Shown one piece after another: positions 22,007 through 32,680 of a DNA stretch of 64,000 bases. The notes under the pieces were generated by a model. It was not told the DNA's origin. It saw nothing but the letters and a program-made list of their open reading frames with translations, and did not search any database. The number at the start of each line of letters is the position of its first letter. Within the stretch, counting starts at the first letter, position 1. Position numbers and translations under genes: made by a program. Origin of the DNA: Phalacrocorax aristotelis (Eukaryota > Chordata > Aves > Suliformes > Phalacrocoracidae); contig NW_027441101.1 in assembly GCF_949628215.1 (NCBI RefSeq), positions 7,501-71,500 of the forward strand. Direction: 5' to 3'.

Positions 22007-22330
22007 CAGGGAGTCAGACCAAGAGAGCCAGAGAAAGACAAAATACCGACAGGCTACAGGACAGAGCAGGAGGAATACAAAAAAACGGAGCCAGAGCCAG
22101 GCAGAGAGAGGCAGAGAAAGAAAAAGTAGCCACACGCTACAGGACAGAGAGAGGGAGGACTGAAAAGACAGGGAGGCAGGGAGCCACTCAGAGCGAGATG
22201 GAGAAAGAAGGTGCGGGGGGAACGCAAAAAAAAAATAATTTTGCAGCAGGTAAGGAAAGAGAGGGGGCCAGGGGAGAGACAGGGAGGGCCCAGGACGCAC
22301 AAGAGAGGCAACAGGGCCCCAGTGGCCCAG
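22007..22330 (+). repeat. Decayed satellite monomers inside the cassette, copy 1
   Basis: AGGCTACAGGACAGAGCAGGAGG (near 22,051) and ACGCTACAGGACAGAGAGAGGGAGG (near 22,135) lie 84 bp apart and resemble the CTACAGGGCAGAGAGGGAAG word of the satellite. This is old monomer sequence trapped between LTR-1 and the CpG island, and marks where the cassette entered the array. No gene is seen. Confidence 0.65.
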
Positions 22331-22337
22331 GACTCAC

Positions 22338-22447
22338 CGCAACTCTCGCTCTCAGCGCTGCTGGCACAATTTAGCCGTTCAGATGCTTCTTTCCCCTTCC
22401 CTCCTCCCTGCCTCTTCTGCAGCTCCAGACTCTAGGCCATCCTCCAC
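22338..22447 (-). ncRNA. Candidate exon 3 of a minus-strand transcript, copy 1
   Basis: On the minus strand a 110-bp segment is bounded by a good acceptor (TGTATTCTCTTTAG|GTGG at 22,448) and a strong donor (GCG|GTGAGTCC at 22,337). All three reading frames close with stops within it, so it would be untranslated or part of a long non-coding RNA. It belongs with candidate exon 2 (22,628-22,897) and the CpG-island first exon ending at 23,528. The evidence is splice signals only. Confidence 0.3.
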
Positions 22448-22627
22448 CTAAAGAGAATACATGGGTGTCTTACAGCTCTTACAAGATGAGGCTTCCTAGG
22501 CACGTGGCCTAGCTCGCTCGTGCACTACACGCCCGTACCGAACTCCGGGTTATGCGTACAGACCCTGCGGTGCACGTTGGTGGCCTGGCCCGCTGCGGAC
22601 TATGAAGGGGGATCCTTCCTTCCTCAC

Positions 22628-22897
22628 CTGCAGGGACAGGCTCTCTCTTGCCTGCGGCAGGAAGGCAGGTGGCAGCCAGAGCGCCTTCAATTTCTTCTTC
22701 TTTACCTTTCGTTGGCATCGCCAGCTTCAGCCGAGGCAGCTCCTGTCCACAGCTGGGAAGGGCTTTGTCTATCCCTTTTCGGCCCCGCGCTGCAAGGACG
22801 GCGAGGCCGGGCAGAGAGAAGCCACGCAAGCCTGAGACGGCCACAGTCAACGGCATCCCCGGGGGAAGGACAGACAACCACGTCCGCAGCAAGGTCT
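22628..22897 (-). ncRNA. Candidate exon 2 of a minus-strand transcript, copy 1
   Basis: A 270-bp segment on the minus strand lies between a very good acceptor (TTCTTTCCCTCTCCCAG|AG at 22,898) and donor (CTGCAG|GTGAGGA at 22,627). Its length is a multiple of three and one frame is open across it, including a TKGKEEEIEG segment. The plus strand is also open here, so an open frame is weak evidence in GC-rich DNA. No domain is recognised. Reading into candidate exon 3 in that frame meets a stop after about 25 codons. Either a short protein or a long non-coding RNA is possible. Confidence 0.35.
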
Positions 22898-23029
22898 CTG
22901 GGAGAGGGAAAGAAGAAACAGCGACCGTCATTACCGTCGATCGACCTTGACCAAAGCCTCTCCTTCCGCAGGGGCTTCTGGACACACCGCTCCTTCCCCG
23001 CGCTACTGCTAAGGGCCCCTGCGCCGAGG

Positions 23030-24340
23030 GGGAATCCCGTGCGCTTGAGGGCCGGCTCGCTGCCTTCACGACAGGGCCTGGGGGCGGCCTAGGGCCACGC
23101 AGCACGCTTCAGAGGAGGTGCCGGAGCGGGGGGCAGGCGCGCGGGGCGGGGGGGGGGGGGGCAGGCGCGCGGGGTGGGGGGAGGGGGCAGGCGCGCGGGT
23201 CGAAGCAGGCGCGCGGGGCAGGCGGGCGGGGGGAGCAGGTGCGCGGGGCGAGGCAAGCGCGCGGGGCGGGGGGGGCAGGCGGGCGGGGGGAGCAGGCGCG
23301 CGGGGCGGGGGGGGGCAGGCGGGCGGGGGGAGCAGGCGCGGGGGGGGGCAGGCGGGCGGGGGGAGCAGGCGCGCGGGGCGGGAGGGGAGGGCAGGCGCGC
23401 GGGCAAGGCGGGCCAGGGGAGGCTGAGGGGGAGCTCCGGTGAGCCGGGGAGGCGGCCATCTTCTGCGCCCTGGGCAGGGGAAAAGAGCATCCTCCTCCTC
23501 CCTTCTGTCAGCTCCCGGGTAACTCACCGCTTCTCGGGGAGCGGCCGCACCTGGAAGCCCCCAGAAATCAACACGAATCCAACCCCAAAAATACACCTCG
23601 CGTACCGCACGCGGCACGGCCGCCCGGCACCCGAGCGCCGGAACACCGCGCCTCCCGCCGCGCCCCGGCGAACCACGTGACAGGGCCGGCAGCCGCGCGC
23701 CACAGGGACTACAGCTCCCGGCACGCCGCGAGCCCGCCCTCCCCGCTCTCTGACCCTTCGGGGCACCGTTCTTCCCGCCGATGCACCCGGAAGCCCCACC
23801 GAGCCCTCAGCACAGCCTCGCTCTCCCCACAGCCCGCTCCGACCCGGCGCTGCCCCGCCGCAGCCCTCCTCGGGGCTTTACCCGGGACGCAGCCGTCCAC
23901 CACCCAGCCCCCGCTCACCTCCTCCCTCGCTACAGTCGCAGCCCGCTGACGCTCGGCCACAGCTCCGCCCCGTCCCGCCCTCGGCTCACACTGGCCCCCC
24001 GGAGCAGGGCACCACCCCTTTTCCAGGTAGGAGCCGGCACCGGCAGCCCCACTGCCCGCACCTGGGGCTCCTCCATCCAGCCCCCGCCCGCAGCTGAGGC
24101 ACAGCAGCAACGGGGGGCCCCTCCCCCACCCCCACAGTGCACCACCTTCTCCCCAGGGCTCCATCACAGCCCCCTGCCCCACGCAAAGGGAGCGCAAACG
24201 CAGCCCCGAGGGCAAAGGAGAGGGCAAGTGTTTGCGCAGGCAGCGTGCATGTAACAAGTCCCAGGAGCGATTCGTGGCTCAGGGTCCCCAACGCTCCCCC
24301 TGCCCCCAGGCCACCTCGGCCGCCGTTGCCGGAGCCGCAC
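23030..24340 (-). promoter_or_regulatory. CpG island with promoter motifs, copy 1
   Basis: A GC-rich, CpG-dense block of about 1.3 kb. Clear promoter-type sites are ACTACAGCTCCCGGCACGC at 23,708-23,726 (the ZNF143/THAP11 ACTACAATTCCCAGCATGC class), an E-box CACGTGAC at 23,674-23,681 (USF class) and GCGGCCATCTT at 23,452-23,462 (YY1 class). On the minus strand a strong donor, GAAGCG|GTGAGTTACC, ends a possible first exon at 23,528, consistent with transcription leftwards. A plus-strand donor (TTTTCCAG|GTAGGA near 24,028) leaves bidirectional use open. The protein-like open frames here are not supported by any recognised domain. Confidence 0.7.
23117..23415 (+). repeat. G-rich minisatellite in the CpG island, copy 1
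   Basis: Irregular repeats of GCAGGCGCGCGGGGCGGGGG and GCAGGCGGGCGGGGGGAGCA, with runs of up to about 12 G. The plus strand is G-rich and could form G-quadruplexes. Its length differs between the three cassette copies, with one unit of about 31 bp missing in copy 2, which makes it the most variable part of the cassette. Confidence 0.9.
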
Positions 24341-24881
24341 GGAGCTGGTTTTGGCTAGGATAGTGCTCATTTTCTCCATAGTAGCTAGGAAAGGATAAGT
24401 TTTGGATTTATGTTCAAAACAGCGTTAACAATGTAGAGATGTGCTGAGCACTGCTTCCACAGTCAGAGCCTCTTCTGGTTCTCTCAGTGCCCCACCAGCA
24501 AGTAGGCTGGCAGAGGACACAGCTGGGAAAGCTTTCCCAGCTAACTGACCAAAGGGCTATTCCATACCATTTGACATCACGCTGAGTACATGCAGCTGGG
24601 GGAGAAGGGGGAGGCCTTAGGGGCTACGGCATTTCACTCCCTAAGTAACCATTACACATGATAGAGCCCTGCTTTCCCAGAGAAGGCTCAACACCTGCCC
24701 ACCGAAAAGGAGTGTGAATTAATTCCTTGATTTGCTTCCACGCACAGCTGTTACTCTACCTATTAAACACCCATGAGTTTTCTCACTTTTACCCTTCCAG
24801 CTCTCTCCCCCAGCCCACTGAGGGTGGAGCGAGCAAGCAGCTCCCTGGTGCAGAGTTGCCAGCTGGGGCTAAACCACGGCA
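24341..24881 (+). mobile_element. Solo LTR of an avian endogenous retrovirus (LTR-2), copy 1
   Basis: About 540 bp. It starts near GGAGCTGGTTTTGGCTAGGATAG and ends GGGGCTAAACCACGGCA. Internal features are CCAAAGGGCTATTCCATACC (near 24,550), an ATTAAA polyadenylation-type signal at 24,762-24,767 and CCATGAGTTTTCTCACTTTT just after it. I recognise this as a widespread bird LTR type. The position where a TATA box is expected reads GAGTACATGCAGCTGG, so that box is probably lost. No retroviral genes are attached. Its U5 end abuts the spacer leading into satellite block B, in sense orientation. Confidence 0.8.
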
Positions 24882-25100
24882 CGCGCTTGTCCTGGTTTGG
24901 CAGGGAGCGGACGGTCGGTCGCCTGGCTCCTGGAGCGAGAGGCTGCTGGGCAGAGAGGGAGGCCACCAAAGGTGAGGAGCAGGGCACAGGACAGTAGGAG
25001 GAGAGAAGAGAAAAGCGGCATGCGGCTGGACGGGTTGGGGGGGCGTGTGTGCGTGTAGTGAGAAGGCACGAGGCAGGGAACAGGATGGCCAGAGAAGGAC
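24882..25100 (+). repeat. Cassette right-edge spacer, copy 1
   Basis: This is the same spacer as 18,238-18,458. It links LTR-2 to the first satellite unit and contains a G-run (GGGTTGGGGGGGCGTGTGTGCGTG). It gains satellite similarity near its right end. No gene is recognised. Confidence 0.8.
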
Positions 25101-28100
25101 AGGGAGCCTGACTGAGGTGGAGATAAAAGCAGCAGAGAGAGGGGAAGAGAGGCAGCAGAAAGAGGGACGAGCAGGACAGAGACCAACAAAGAAGGATGAG
25201 GAGCAGGCTGGAAACGCACAAAGAACCTGGGGCAGGCAGCACGACAGCGAGTGAGGAAAGAAGAATAGGGGCAGAAAGCTGAGCGAGCGAGATGGAGGAA
25301 GACAAGAAAAGCAACAAGAACAGGGCAGAGAGGGAAGAATGAAGCCACGGGGACAGGGATCCGAGAGAGCCAACGACAGAGGGAAGGGGCCGGGGAGGGA
25401 ACACCACAAAACAAACCATGGGGCTACGTGGTACAGATCATGAGAAGGGAGAAAATTAACCATTAGGGACAGGGAGCCAGAGGAAAAAGAAAATACACCA
25501 AAAGGGAGATGGAGAGCAAAAGGAATCGCAATGCGTACAGAAAGAAGAGCGAAACAATTCTAAAACAGGGACATGGGGAAGCCAGAAAGGACAACCGCTA
25601 CAGGCTACAGGGCAGAGAGGGAAGAATTAACGATAGACACAGAGAGCTGGGCAGAAAGAGATGGAGAAAGGCTAAAGATCACACGGCCAACAGGGAAGAG
25701 AGGGAAGACGTTTAAAAACGGGGCAAGAAGCCAGAGAGAGGGGGAGAGAGGCAACAATAAAATGGGGACGGGCCACGGGGCAGCGAGGAGGGAACCGATG
25801 AATAAGAAAAGGAGGCCAAAGAGAACACAATGTAGTATGGAAAAAAGGAACAGCGGCCTACGGGGAAGGAGGAATTAAAGATCAGGCACTGGGAGGCAGA
25901 CAGAGACAAACGAAGAAACAAGTGAAAAAACCAACAGCAATGGGCTACCAAGACAGAGAGGGAGGAAATTCGGCAATAAAACATAGCAGCAAGGAGCGGG
26001 ACAGAGAGAGTTGAGGACAAGCAAACAGCACGGGTCTATGTGAAAGAGAACATGGAATTAGAACACAGAGAGGGAGCCTGTCAGAGGTGGAGATAAAAGC
26101 AGCAGAGAGGGGAAGAGAGGCAGCAGAAAGAGGTAAGAGCAGGACAGAGACCAAGAAAGAACGGTGAGGAGCAGGCTGGAAACGCACAAAGAACCTGGGG
26201 CAGGCAGCACAACAGCGAGGGAGGAAAGAAGAATAGGGGCAGAAAGCTGAACCGAGCAAGATGGAGAAAGACAAGAAAAGCGACAAGAACAGGGCAGAGA
26301 GGGAAGAATGAAGCCACGGGGACAGGGATCCGAGAGAGCCAACGACAGAGGGAAGGGGCCGGGGTAGGGAACACCTCAAAACAAACCATGGGGCTACGTG
26401 GTACAGAGCATGAGCAGGGAGAGAATTAACCATTAGGGACAGGGAGCCAGAGGAAAAAGAAAATACACCAAAAGGGAGATGGAGAGCAAAAGGAATCGCA
26501 ATGCGTACAGAAAGAAGAACGAAACAATTCTAAAATAGGGACATGGGGAAGCCAGAAAGGACAACCGCTACAGGCTACAGGGCAGAGAGGGAAGAATTAA
26601 CGATAGACACAGAGAGCTGGGCAGAAAGAGATGGAGAAAGGCTAAAGATCACACGGCCAACAGGGAAGAGAGGGAAGACGTTTAAAAACAGGGGCAAGAA
26701 GCCAGAGAGAGGGGGAGAGAGGCAACAATAAAATGGGGACGGGCCACGGGGCAGCGAGGAGGGAACCGATGAATAAGAAAAGGAGGCCAAAGAGAACACA
26801 ATGTAGTATGGAAAAAAGGAACAGCGGCCTATGGGGAAGGAGGAATTAAAGATCAGGCACTGGGAGGCAGACAGAGACAAACGAAGAAACAAGTGAAAAA
26901 ACCAACAGCAATGGGCTACCAAGACAGAGAGGGAGGAAATTGGGCAATAAAACATAGCAGCAAGGAGCGGGACAGAGAGAGTTGAGGACAAACAAACAGC
27001 ACGGGTCTATGTGAAAGAGAACTTGGAATTAGAACACAGAGAGGGAGCCTGTCAGAGGTGGAGATAAAAGCAGCAGAGAGGGGAAGAGAGGCAGCAGAAA
27101 GAGGGAAGAGCAGGACAGAGACCAAGAAAGAACGGTGAGGAGCAGGCTGGAAACGCACAAAGAACCTGGGGCAGGCAGCACGACAGCGAGTGAGGAAAGA
27201 AGACTAGGGGCAGAAAGCTGAACCGAGCAAGATGGAGAAAGACAAGAAAAGCGACAAGAACAGGGCAGAGAGGAGAGAATGAAGCCACGGGGACAGGGAT
27301 CCGAGAGAGCCAACGACGGAGGGAAGGGGCCGGGGTAGGGAAGACCTCAAAACAAACCATGGGGCTACGTGGTACAGAGCATGAGCAGGGAGAGAATTAA
27401 CCATTAGGGACAGGGAGCCAGAGGAAAAAGAAAATACACCAAAAGGGAGATGGAGAGCAAAAGGAATCGCAATGCGTACAGAAAGAAGAGCGAAACATTT
27501 CTAAAATAGGGACATGGGGAAGCCAGAAAGGACAACCGCTACAGGCTACAGGGCAGAGAGGGAAGAATTAACGATAGACACAGAGAGCTGGGCAGAAAGA
27601 GATGGAGAAAGGCTAAAGATCACACGGCCAACAGGGAAGAGAGGGAAGACGTTTAAAAACAGGGGCAAGAAGCCAGAGAGAGGGGGAGAGAGGCAACAAT
27701 AAAATGGGGACGGGCCACGGGGCAGTGAGGAGGGAACCGATGAATAAGAAAAGGAGGCCAAAGAGAACACAATGTAGTATGGAAAAAAGGAACAGCGGCC
27801 TACGGGGAAGGAGGAATTAAAGATCAGGCACTGGGAGGCAGACAGAGACAAACGAAGAAACAAGTGAAAAAACCAACAGCAATGGGCTACCAAGACAGAG
27901 AGGGAGGAGACGAGGAAATATAGCAGCAAGGAGCGGGACAGAGAGAGTTGAGGACAAACAAACAGCACGGGTCTATGTGAAAGAGAACTTGGAATTAGAA
28001 CACAGAGAGGGAGCCTGTCAGAGGTGGAGATAAAAGCAGCAGAGAGGGGAAGAGAGGCAGCAGAAAGAGGGAAGAGCAGGACAGAGACCAAGAAAGAACG

Positions 28101-29283
28101 ATGAGGAGCAGGCTGGAAACGCACAAAGAACCTGGGGCAGGCAGCACAACAGCGAGTGAGGAAAGAAGAATAGGGGCAGAAAGCTGAGCGAGCGAGATGG
28201 AGAAAGACAAGAAAAGCAACAAGAACAGGGCAGAGAGGGAAGAATGAAGCCACGGGGACAGGGAGCCGAGAGAGCCAACGACGGAGGGAAGGGGCCGGGG
28301 TAGGGAAGACCTCAAAACAAACCATGGGGCTACGTGGTACAGAGCATGAGCAGGGAGAGAATTAACCATTAGGGACAGGGAGCCAGAGGAAAAAGAAAAT
28401 ACACCAAAAGGGAGATGGAGAGCAAAAGGAATCGCAATGCGTACAGAAAGAAGAGCGAAACAATTCTAAAATAGGGACATGGGGAAGCCAGAAAGGACAA
28501 AAGCTACAGGCTACAGGGCAGAGAGGGAAGAATTAACGAATAGACATGGAGAGCTGGGCGGAAAGAGATGGAGAAAGGCTAAAGATCACACGGCCAACAG
28601 GGAAGAGAGGCAGGAAGTTTAAAAACAGGGGCAAGAAGCCAGAGAGAGGGAGAGAGGCAACAATAAAATGGGGACGGGCCACGGGGCAGCGAGGAGGGAA
28701 CCGATGAATAAGAAAAGGCGGCCAAAGAGAACACAATGTAGTATGGAAAAAAGGAACAGCGGCCTACGGGGAAGGAGGAATTAAAGATCAGGCACTGGGA
28801 GGCAGACAGAGACAAACGAAGAAACAAGTGAAAAAACCAACAGCAATGGGCTACCAAGACAGAGAGGGAGGAGACGAGGAAATAAAATATAGCAGCAAGG
28901 AGCTGGACAGAGAGATGAGGACAAACAAACAGCACGGGTCTATGTGAAAGAGAACTTGGAACTAGAACACAGAGAGGGAGCCTGTCAGAGGTGGAGATAA
29001 AAGCAGCAGAGAGGGGAAGAGAGGCAGCAGAAAGAGGGAAGAGCAGGACAGAGACTAAGAAAGAATGATGAGGAGCAGGCTGGAAACGCACAAAGAACCT
29101 GGGGCAGGCAGCACGACAGCGAGTGAGGAAAGAAGAATAGGGGCAGAAAGCTGAGCGAGCGAGATGGAGGAAGACAAGAAAAGCAACAAGAACAGGGCAG
29201 AGAGGGAAGAATGAAGCCACGGGGACAGGGATCCGAGACAGCCAACAACGGAGGGAAGGGGCCGGGGAGGGAACACCACAAAA
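25101..29283 (+). repeat. Higher-order satellite block B (~4.3 units)
   Basis: Landmark CCATGGGGCTACGTGG lies near 25,416, 26,386, 27,357 and 28,322, spacing 965-971 bp. Units differ by small indels and diagnostic variants: GAAATTCGGCAATAAAAC or GAAATTGGGCAATAAAAC in early units, GAGACGAGGAAATATAGC and then GAGACGAGGAAATAAAATATAGC in the two units before LTR-1. The last 2.9 kb (26,386-29,283) corresponds at a constant 10,464-bp offset to the end of block C. Confidence 0.95.
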
Positions 29284-29617
29284 GGTAATTCCGGCAGGGG
29301 GAAGATCGCGACCACCGACTCACGGACCACCACCGACCCAAGTAACACCACCTACTCAGAAGAGGACAACCGAGCCTGCGCAGTAATTTACATAAGGAAC
29401 GAGCAAGTTTGTACCAATCAGTAGACAGGACAATAATGAATACGTCTGACTACGTAAAATTTTGAGCTATAAATTGTAGGGGAAAGGTGTGTGAGGTACG
29501 CACGTTAGGAGGAGCGATCCCCCGTGCATCCGGCGCCGTGAATAAAGAATGCCTGCTCTTTAATACTAAATTGGTGTTACAGAGTTGTTTCCAATTTTAC
29601 CACGATTTTTGGTAACA
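29284..29617 (+). mobile_element. Solo LTR-1, copy 2
   Basis: Essentially identical to the element at 21,673-22,006, offset 7,611 bp, with the same TATA-like and AATAAA words. It again terminates a satellite block at the same base of the unit, so it was copied with its surroundings rather than inserted independently. Confidence 0.75.
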
Positions 29618-29941
29618 CAGGGAGTCAGACCAAGAGAGCCAGAGAAAGACAAAATACCGACAGGCTACAGGACAGAGCAGGAGGAATACAAAAAAACGGA
29701 GCCAGAGCCAGGCAGAGAGAGGCAGAGAAAGAAAAAGTAGCCACACGCTACAGGACAGAGAGAGGGAGGACTGAAAAGACAGGGAGGCAGGGAGCCACTC
29801 AGAGCGAGATGGAGAAAGAAGGTGCAGGGGGAACGCAAAAAAAAAATAATTTTGCAGCAGGTAAGGAAAGAGAGGGGGCCAGGGGAGAGACAGGGAGGGC
29901 CCAGGACGCACAAGAGAGGCAACAGGGCCCCAGTGGCCCAG
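29618..29941 (+). repeat. Decayed satellite monomers inside the cassette, copy 2
   Basis: Copy of 22,007-22,330. One visible difference is GGTGCAGGGGG near 29,822 where copies 1 and 3 read GGTGCGGGGGG. No gene is seen. Confidence 0.65.
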
Positions 29942-29948
29942 GACTCAC

Positions 29949-30058
29949 CGCAACTCTCGCTCTCAGCGCTGCTGGCACAATTTAGCCGTTCAGATGCTTC
30001 TTTCCCCTTCCCTCCTCCCTGCCTCTTCTGCAGCTCCAGACTCTAGGCCATCCTCCAC
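29949..30058 (-). ncRNA. Candidate exon 3, copy 2
   Basis: Copy of 22,338-22,447. Acceptor and donor are unchanged and all frames are closed. Confidence 0.3.
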
Positions 30059-30238
30059 CTAAAGAGAATACATGGGTGTCTTACAGCTCTTACAAGATGA
30101 GGCTTCCTAGGCACGTGGCCTAGCTCGCTCGTGCACTACACGCCCGTACCGAACTCCGGGTTATGCGTACAGACCCTGCGGTGCACGTTGGTGGCCTGGC
30201 CCGCTGCGGACTATGAAGGGGGATCCTTCCTTCCTCAC

Positions 30239-30508
30239 CTGCAGGGACAGGCTCTCTCTTGCCTGCGGCAGGAAGGCAGGTGGCAGCCAGAGCGCCTTCA
30301 ATTTCTTCTTCTTTACCTTTCGTTGGCATCGCCAGCTTCAGCCGAGGCAGCTCCTGTCCACAGCTGGGAAGGGCTTTGTCTATCCCTTTTCGGCCCCGCG
30401 CTGCAAGGACGGCGAGGCCGGGCAGAGAGAAGCCACGCAAGCCTGAGACGGCCACAGTCAACGGCATCCCCGGGGGAAGGACAGACAACCACGTCCGCAG
30501 CAAGGTCT
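30239..30508 (-). ncRNA. Candidate exon 2, copy 2
   Basis: Copy of 22,628-22,897. Both splice signals and the 270-bp length are unchanged. Confidence 0.35.
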
Positions 30509-30640
30509 CTGGGAGAGGGAAAGAAGAAACAGCGACCGTCATTACCGTCGATCGACCTTGACCAAAGCCTCTCCTTCCGCAGGGGCTTCTGGACACACCG
30601 CTCCTTCCCCGCGCTACTGCTAAGGGCCCCTGCGCCGAGG

Positions 30641-31920
30641 GGGAATCCCGTGCGCTTGAGGGCCGGCTCGCTGCCTTCACGACAGGGCCTGGGGGCGGCC
30701 TAGGGCCACGCAGCACGCTTCAGAGGAGGTGCCGGAGCGGGGGGCAGGCGCGCGGGGCGGGGGGGGGGGGGGCAGGCGCGCGGGGTGGGGGGAGGGGGCA
30801 GGCGCGCGGGTCGAAGCAGGCGCGCGGGGCAGGCGGGCGGGGGGAGCAGGTGCGCGGGGCGAGGCAAGCGCGCGGGGCGGGGGGGGCAGGCGGGCGGGGG
30901 GAGCAGGCGCGCGGGGCGGGGGGGGGGGCAGGCGGGCGGGGGGAGCAGGCGCGCGGGGCGGGAGGGGAGGGCAGGCGCGCGGGCAAGGCGGGCCAGGGGA
31001 GGCTGAGGGGGAGCTCCGGTGAGCCGGGGAGGCGGCCATCTTCTGCGCCCTGGGCAGGGGAAAAGAGCATCCTCCTCCTCCCTTCTGTCAGCTCCCGGGT
31101 AACTCACCGCTTCTCGGGGAGCGGCCGCACCTGGAAGCCCCCAGAAATCAACACGAATCCAACCCCAAAAATACACCTCGCGTACCGCACGCGGCACGGC
31201 CGCCCGGCACCCGAGCGCCGGAACACCGCGCCTCCCGCCGCGCCCCGGCGAACCACGTGACAGGGCCGGCAGCCGCGCGCCACAGGGACTACAGCTCCCG
31301 GCACGCCGCGAGCCCGCCCTCCCCGCTCTCTGACCCTTCGGGGCACCGTTCTTCCCGCCGATGCACCCGGAAGCCCCACCGAGCCCTCAGCACAGCCTCG
31401 CTCTCCCCACAGCCCGCTCCGACCCGGCGCTGCCCCGCCGCAGCCCTCCTCGGGGCTTTACCCGGGACGCAGCCGTCCACCACCCAGCCCCCGCTCACCT
31501 CCTCCCTCGCTACAGTCGCAGCCCGCTGACGCTCGGCCACAGCTCCGCCCCGTCCCGCCCTCGGCTCACACTGGCCCCCCGGAGCAGGGCACCACCCCTT
31601 TTCCAGGTAGGAGCCGGCACCGGCAGCCCCACTGCCCGCACCTGGGGCTCCTCCATCCAGCCCCCGCCCGCAGCTGAGGCACAGCAGCAACGGGGGGCCC
31701 CTCCCCCACCCCCACAGTGCACCACCTTCTCCCCAGGGCTCCATCACAGCCCCCTGCCCCACGCAAAGGGAGCGCAAACGCAGCCCCGAGGGCAAAGGAG
31801 AGGGCAAGTGTTTGCGCAGGCAGCGTGCATGTAACAAGTCCCAGGAGCGATTCGTGGCTCAGGGTCCCCAACGCTCCCCCTGCCCCCAGGCCACCTCGGC
31901 CGCCGTTGCCGGAGCCGCAC
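30641..31920 (-). promoter_or_regulatory. CpG island with promoter motifs, copy 2
   Basis: Copy of 23,030-24,340 with all motifs kept: the ZNF143-class site at 31,288-31,306, the CACGTGAC E-box at 31,254-31,261, the YY1-class word at 31,032-31,042 and the minus-strand donor ending a first exon at 31,108. It is about 31 bp shorter because of the minisatellite. Confidence 0.7.
30728..30995 (+). repeat. G-rich minisatellite in the CpG island, copy 2 (contracted)
   Basis: The same repeats as at 23,117-23,415, but one unit of about 31 bp is missing. The offset to copy 1 changes from 7,611 to 7,580 bp across this segment. G-run lengths also differ. Confidence 0.9.
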
Positions 31921-32461
31921 GGAGCTGGTTTTGGCTAGGATAGTGCTCATTTTCTCCATAGTAGCTAGGAAAGGATAAGTTTTGGATTTATGTTCAAAAC
32001 AGCGTTAACAATGTAGAGATGTGCTGAGCACTGCTTCCACAGTCAGAGCCTCTTCTGGTTCTCTCAGTGCCCCACCAGCAAGTAGGCTGGCAGAGGACAC
32101 AGCTGGGAAAGCTTTCCCAGCTAACTGACCAAAGGGCTATTCCATACCATTTGACATCACGCTGAGTACATGCAGCTGGGGGAGAAGGGGGAGGCCTTAG
32201 GGGCTACGGCATTTCACTCCCTAAGTAACCATTACACATGATAGAGCCCTGCTTTCCCAGAGAAGGCTCAACACCTGCCCACCGAAAAGGAGTGTGAATT
32301 AATTCCTTGATTTGCTTCCATGCACAGCTGTTACTCTACCTATTAAACACCCATGAGTTTTCTCACTTTTACCCTTCCAGCTCTCTCCCCCAGCCCACTG
32401 AGGGTGGAGCGAGCAAGCAGCTCCCTGGTGCAGAGTTGCCAGCTGGGGCTAAACCACGGCA
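31921..32461 (+). mobile_element. Solo LTR-2, copy 2
   Basis: Copy of 24,341-24,881 at offset 7,580. It has CATGCACAG near 32,320 where copy 1 has CACGCACAG, and copy 3 shares the CATG state. It ends directly before the spacer to block C. Confidence 0.8.
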
Positions 32462-32680
32462 CGCGCTTGTCCTGGTTTGGCAGGGAGCGGACGGTCGGTC
32501 GCCTGGCTCCTGGAGCGAGAGGCTGCTGGGCAGAGAGGGAGGCCACCAAAGGTGAGGAGCAGGGCACAGGACAGTAGGAGGAGAGAAGAGAAAAGCGGCA
32601 TGCGGCTGGACGGGTTGGGGGGGCGTGTGTGCGTGTAGTGAGAAGGCACGAGGCAGGGAACAGGATGGCCAGAGAAGGAC
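32462..32680 (+). repeat. Cassette right-edge spacer, copy 2
   Basis: Copy of 24,882-25,100 leading into block C, with no difference noticed except in the satellite that follows. Confidence 0.8.

Noticed and set aside
23066-23680. Gly/Arg-rich and Pro/Ala-rich frames through the GC-rich minisatellite
   Set aside because: These are translations of a G-rich simple repeat whose length varies between copies, shifting the frame. They do not represent a protein.
21673-24881. LTR-1 to LTR-2 interval as a single provirus or composite transposon
   Set aside because: The two LTRs are different in sequence and length and no gag, pol or env similarity lies between them. Copies share flanking satellite, so duplication explains their spread.
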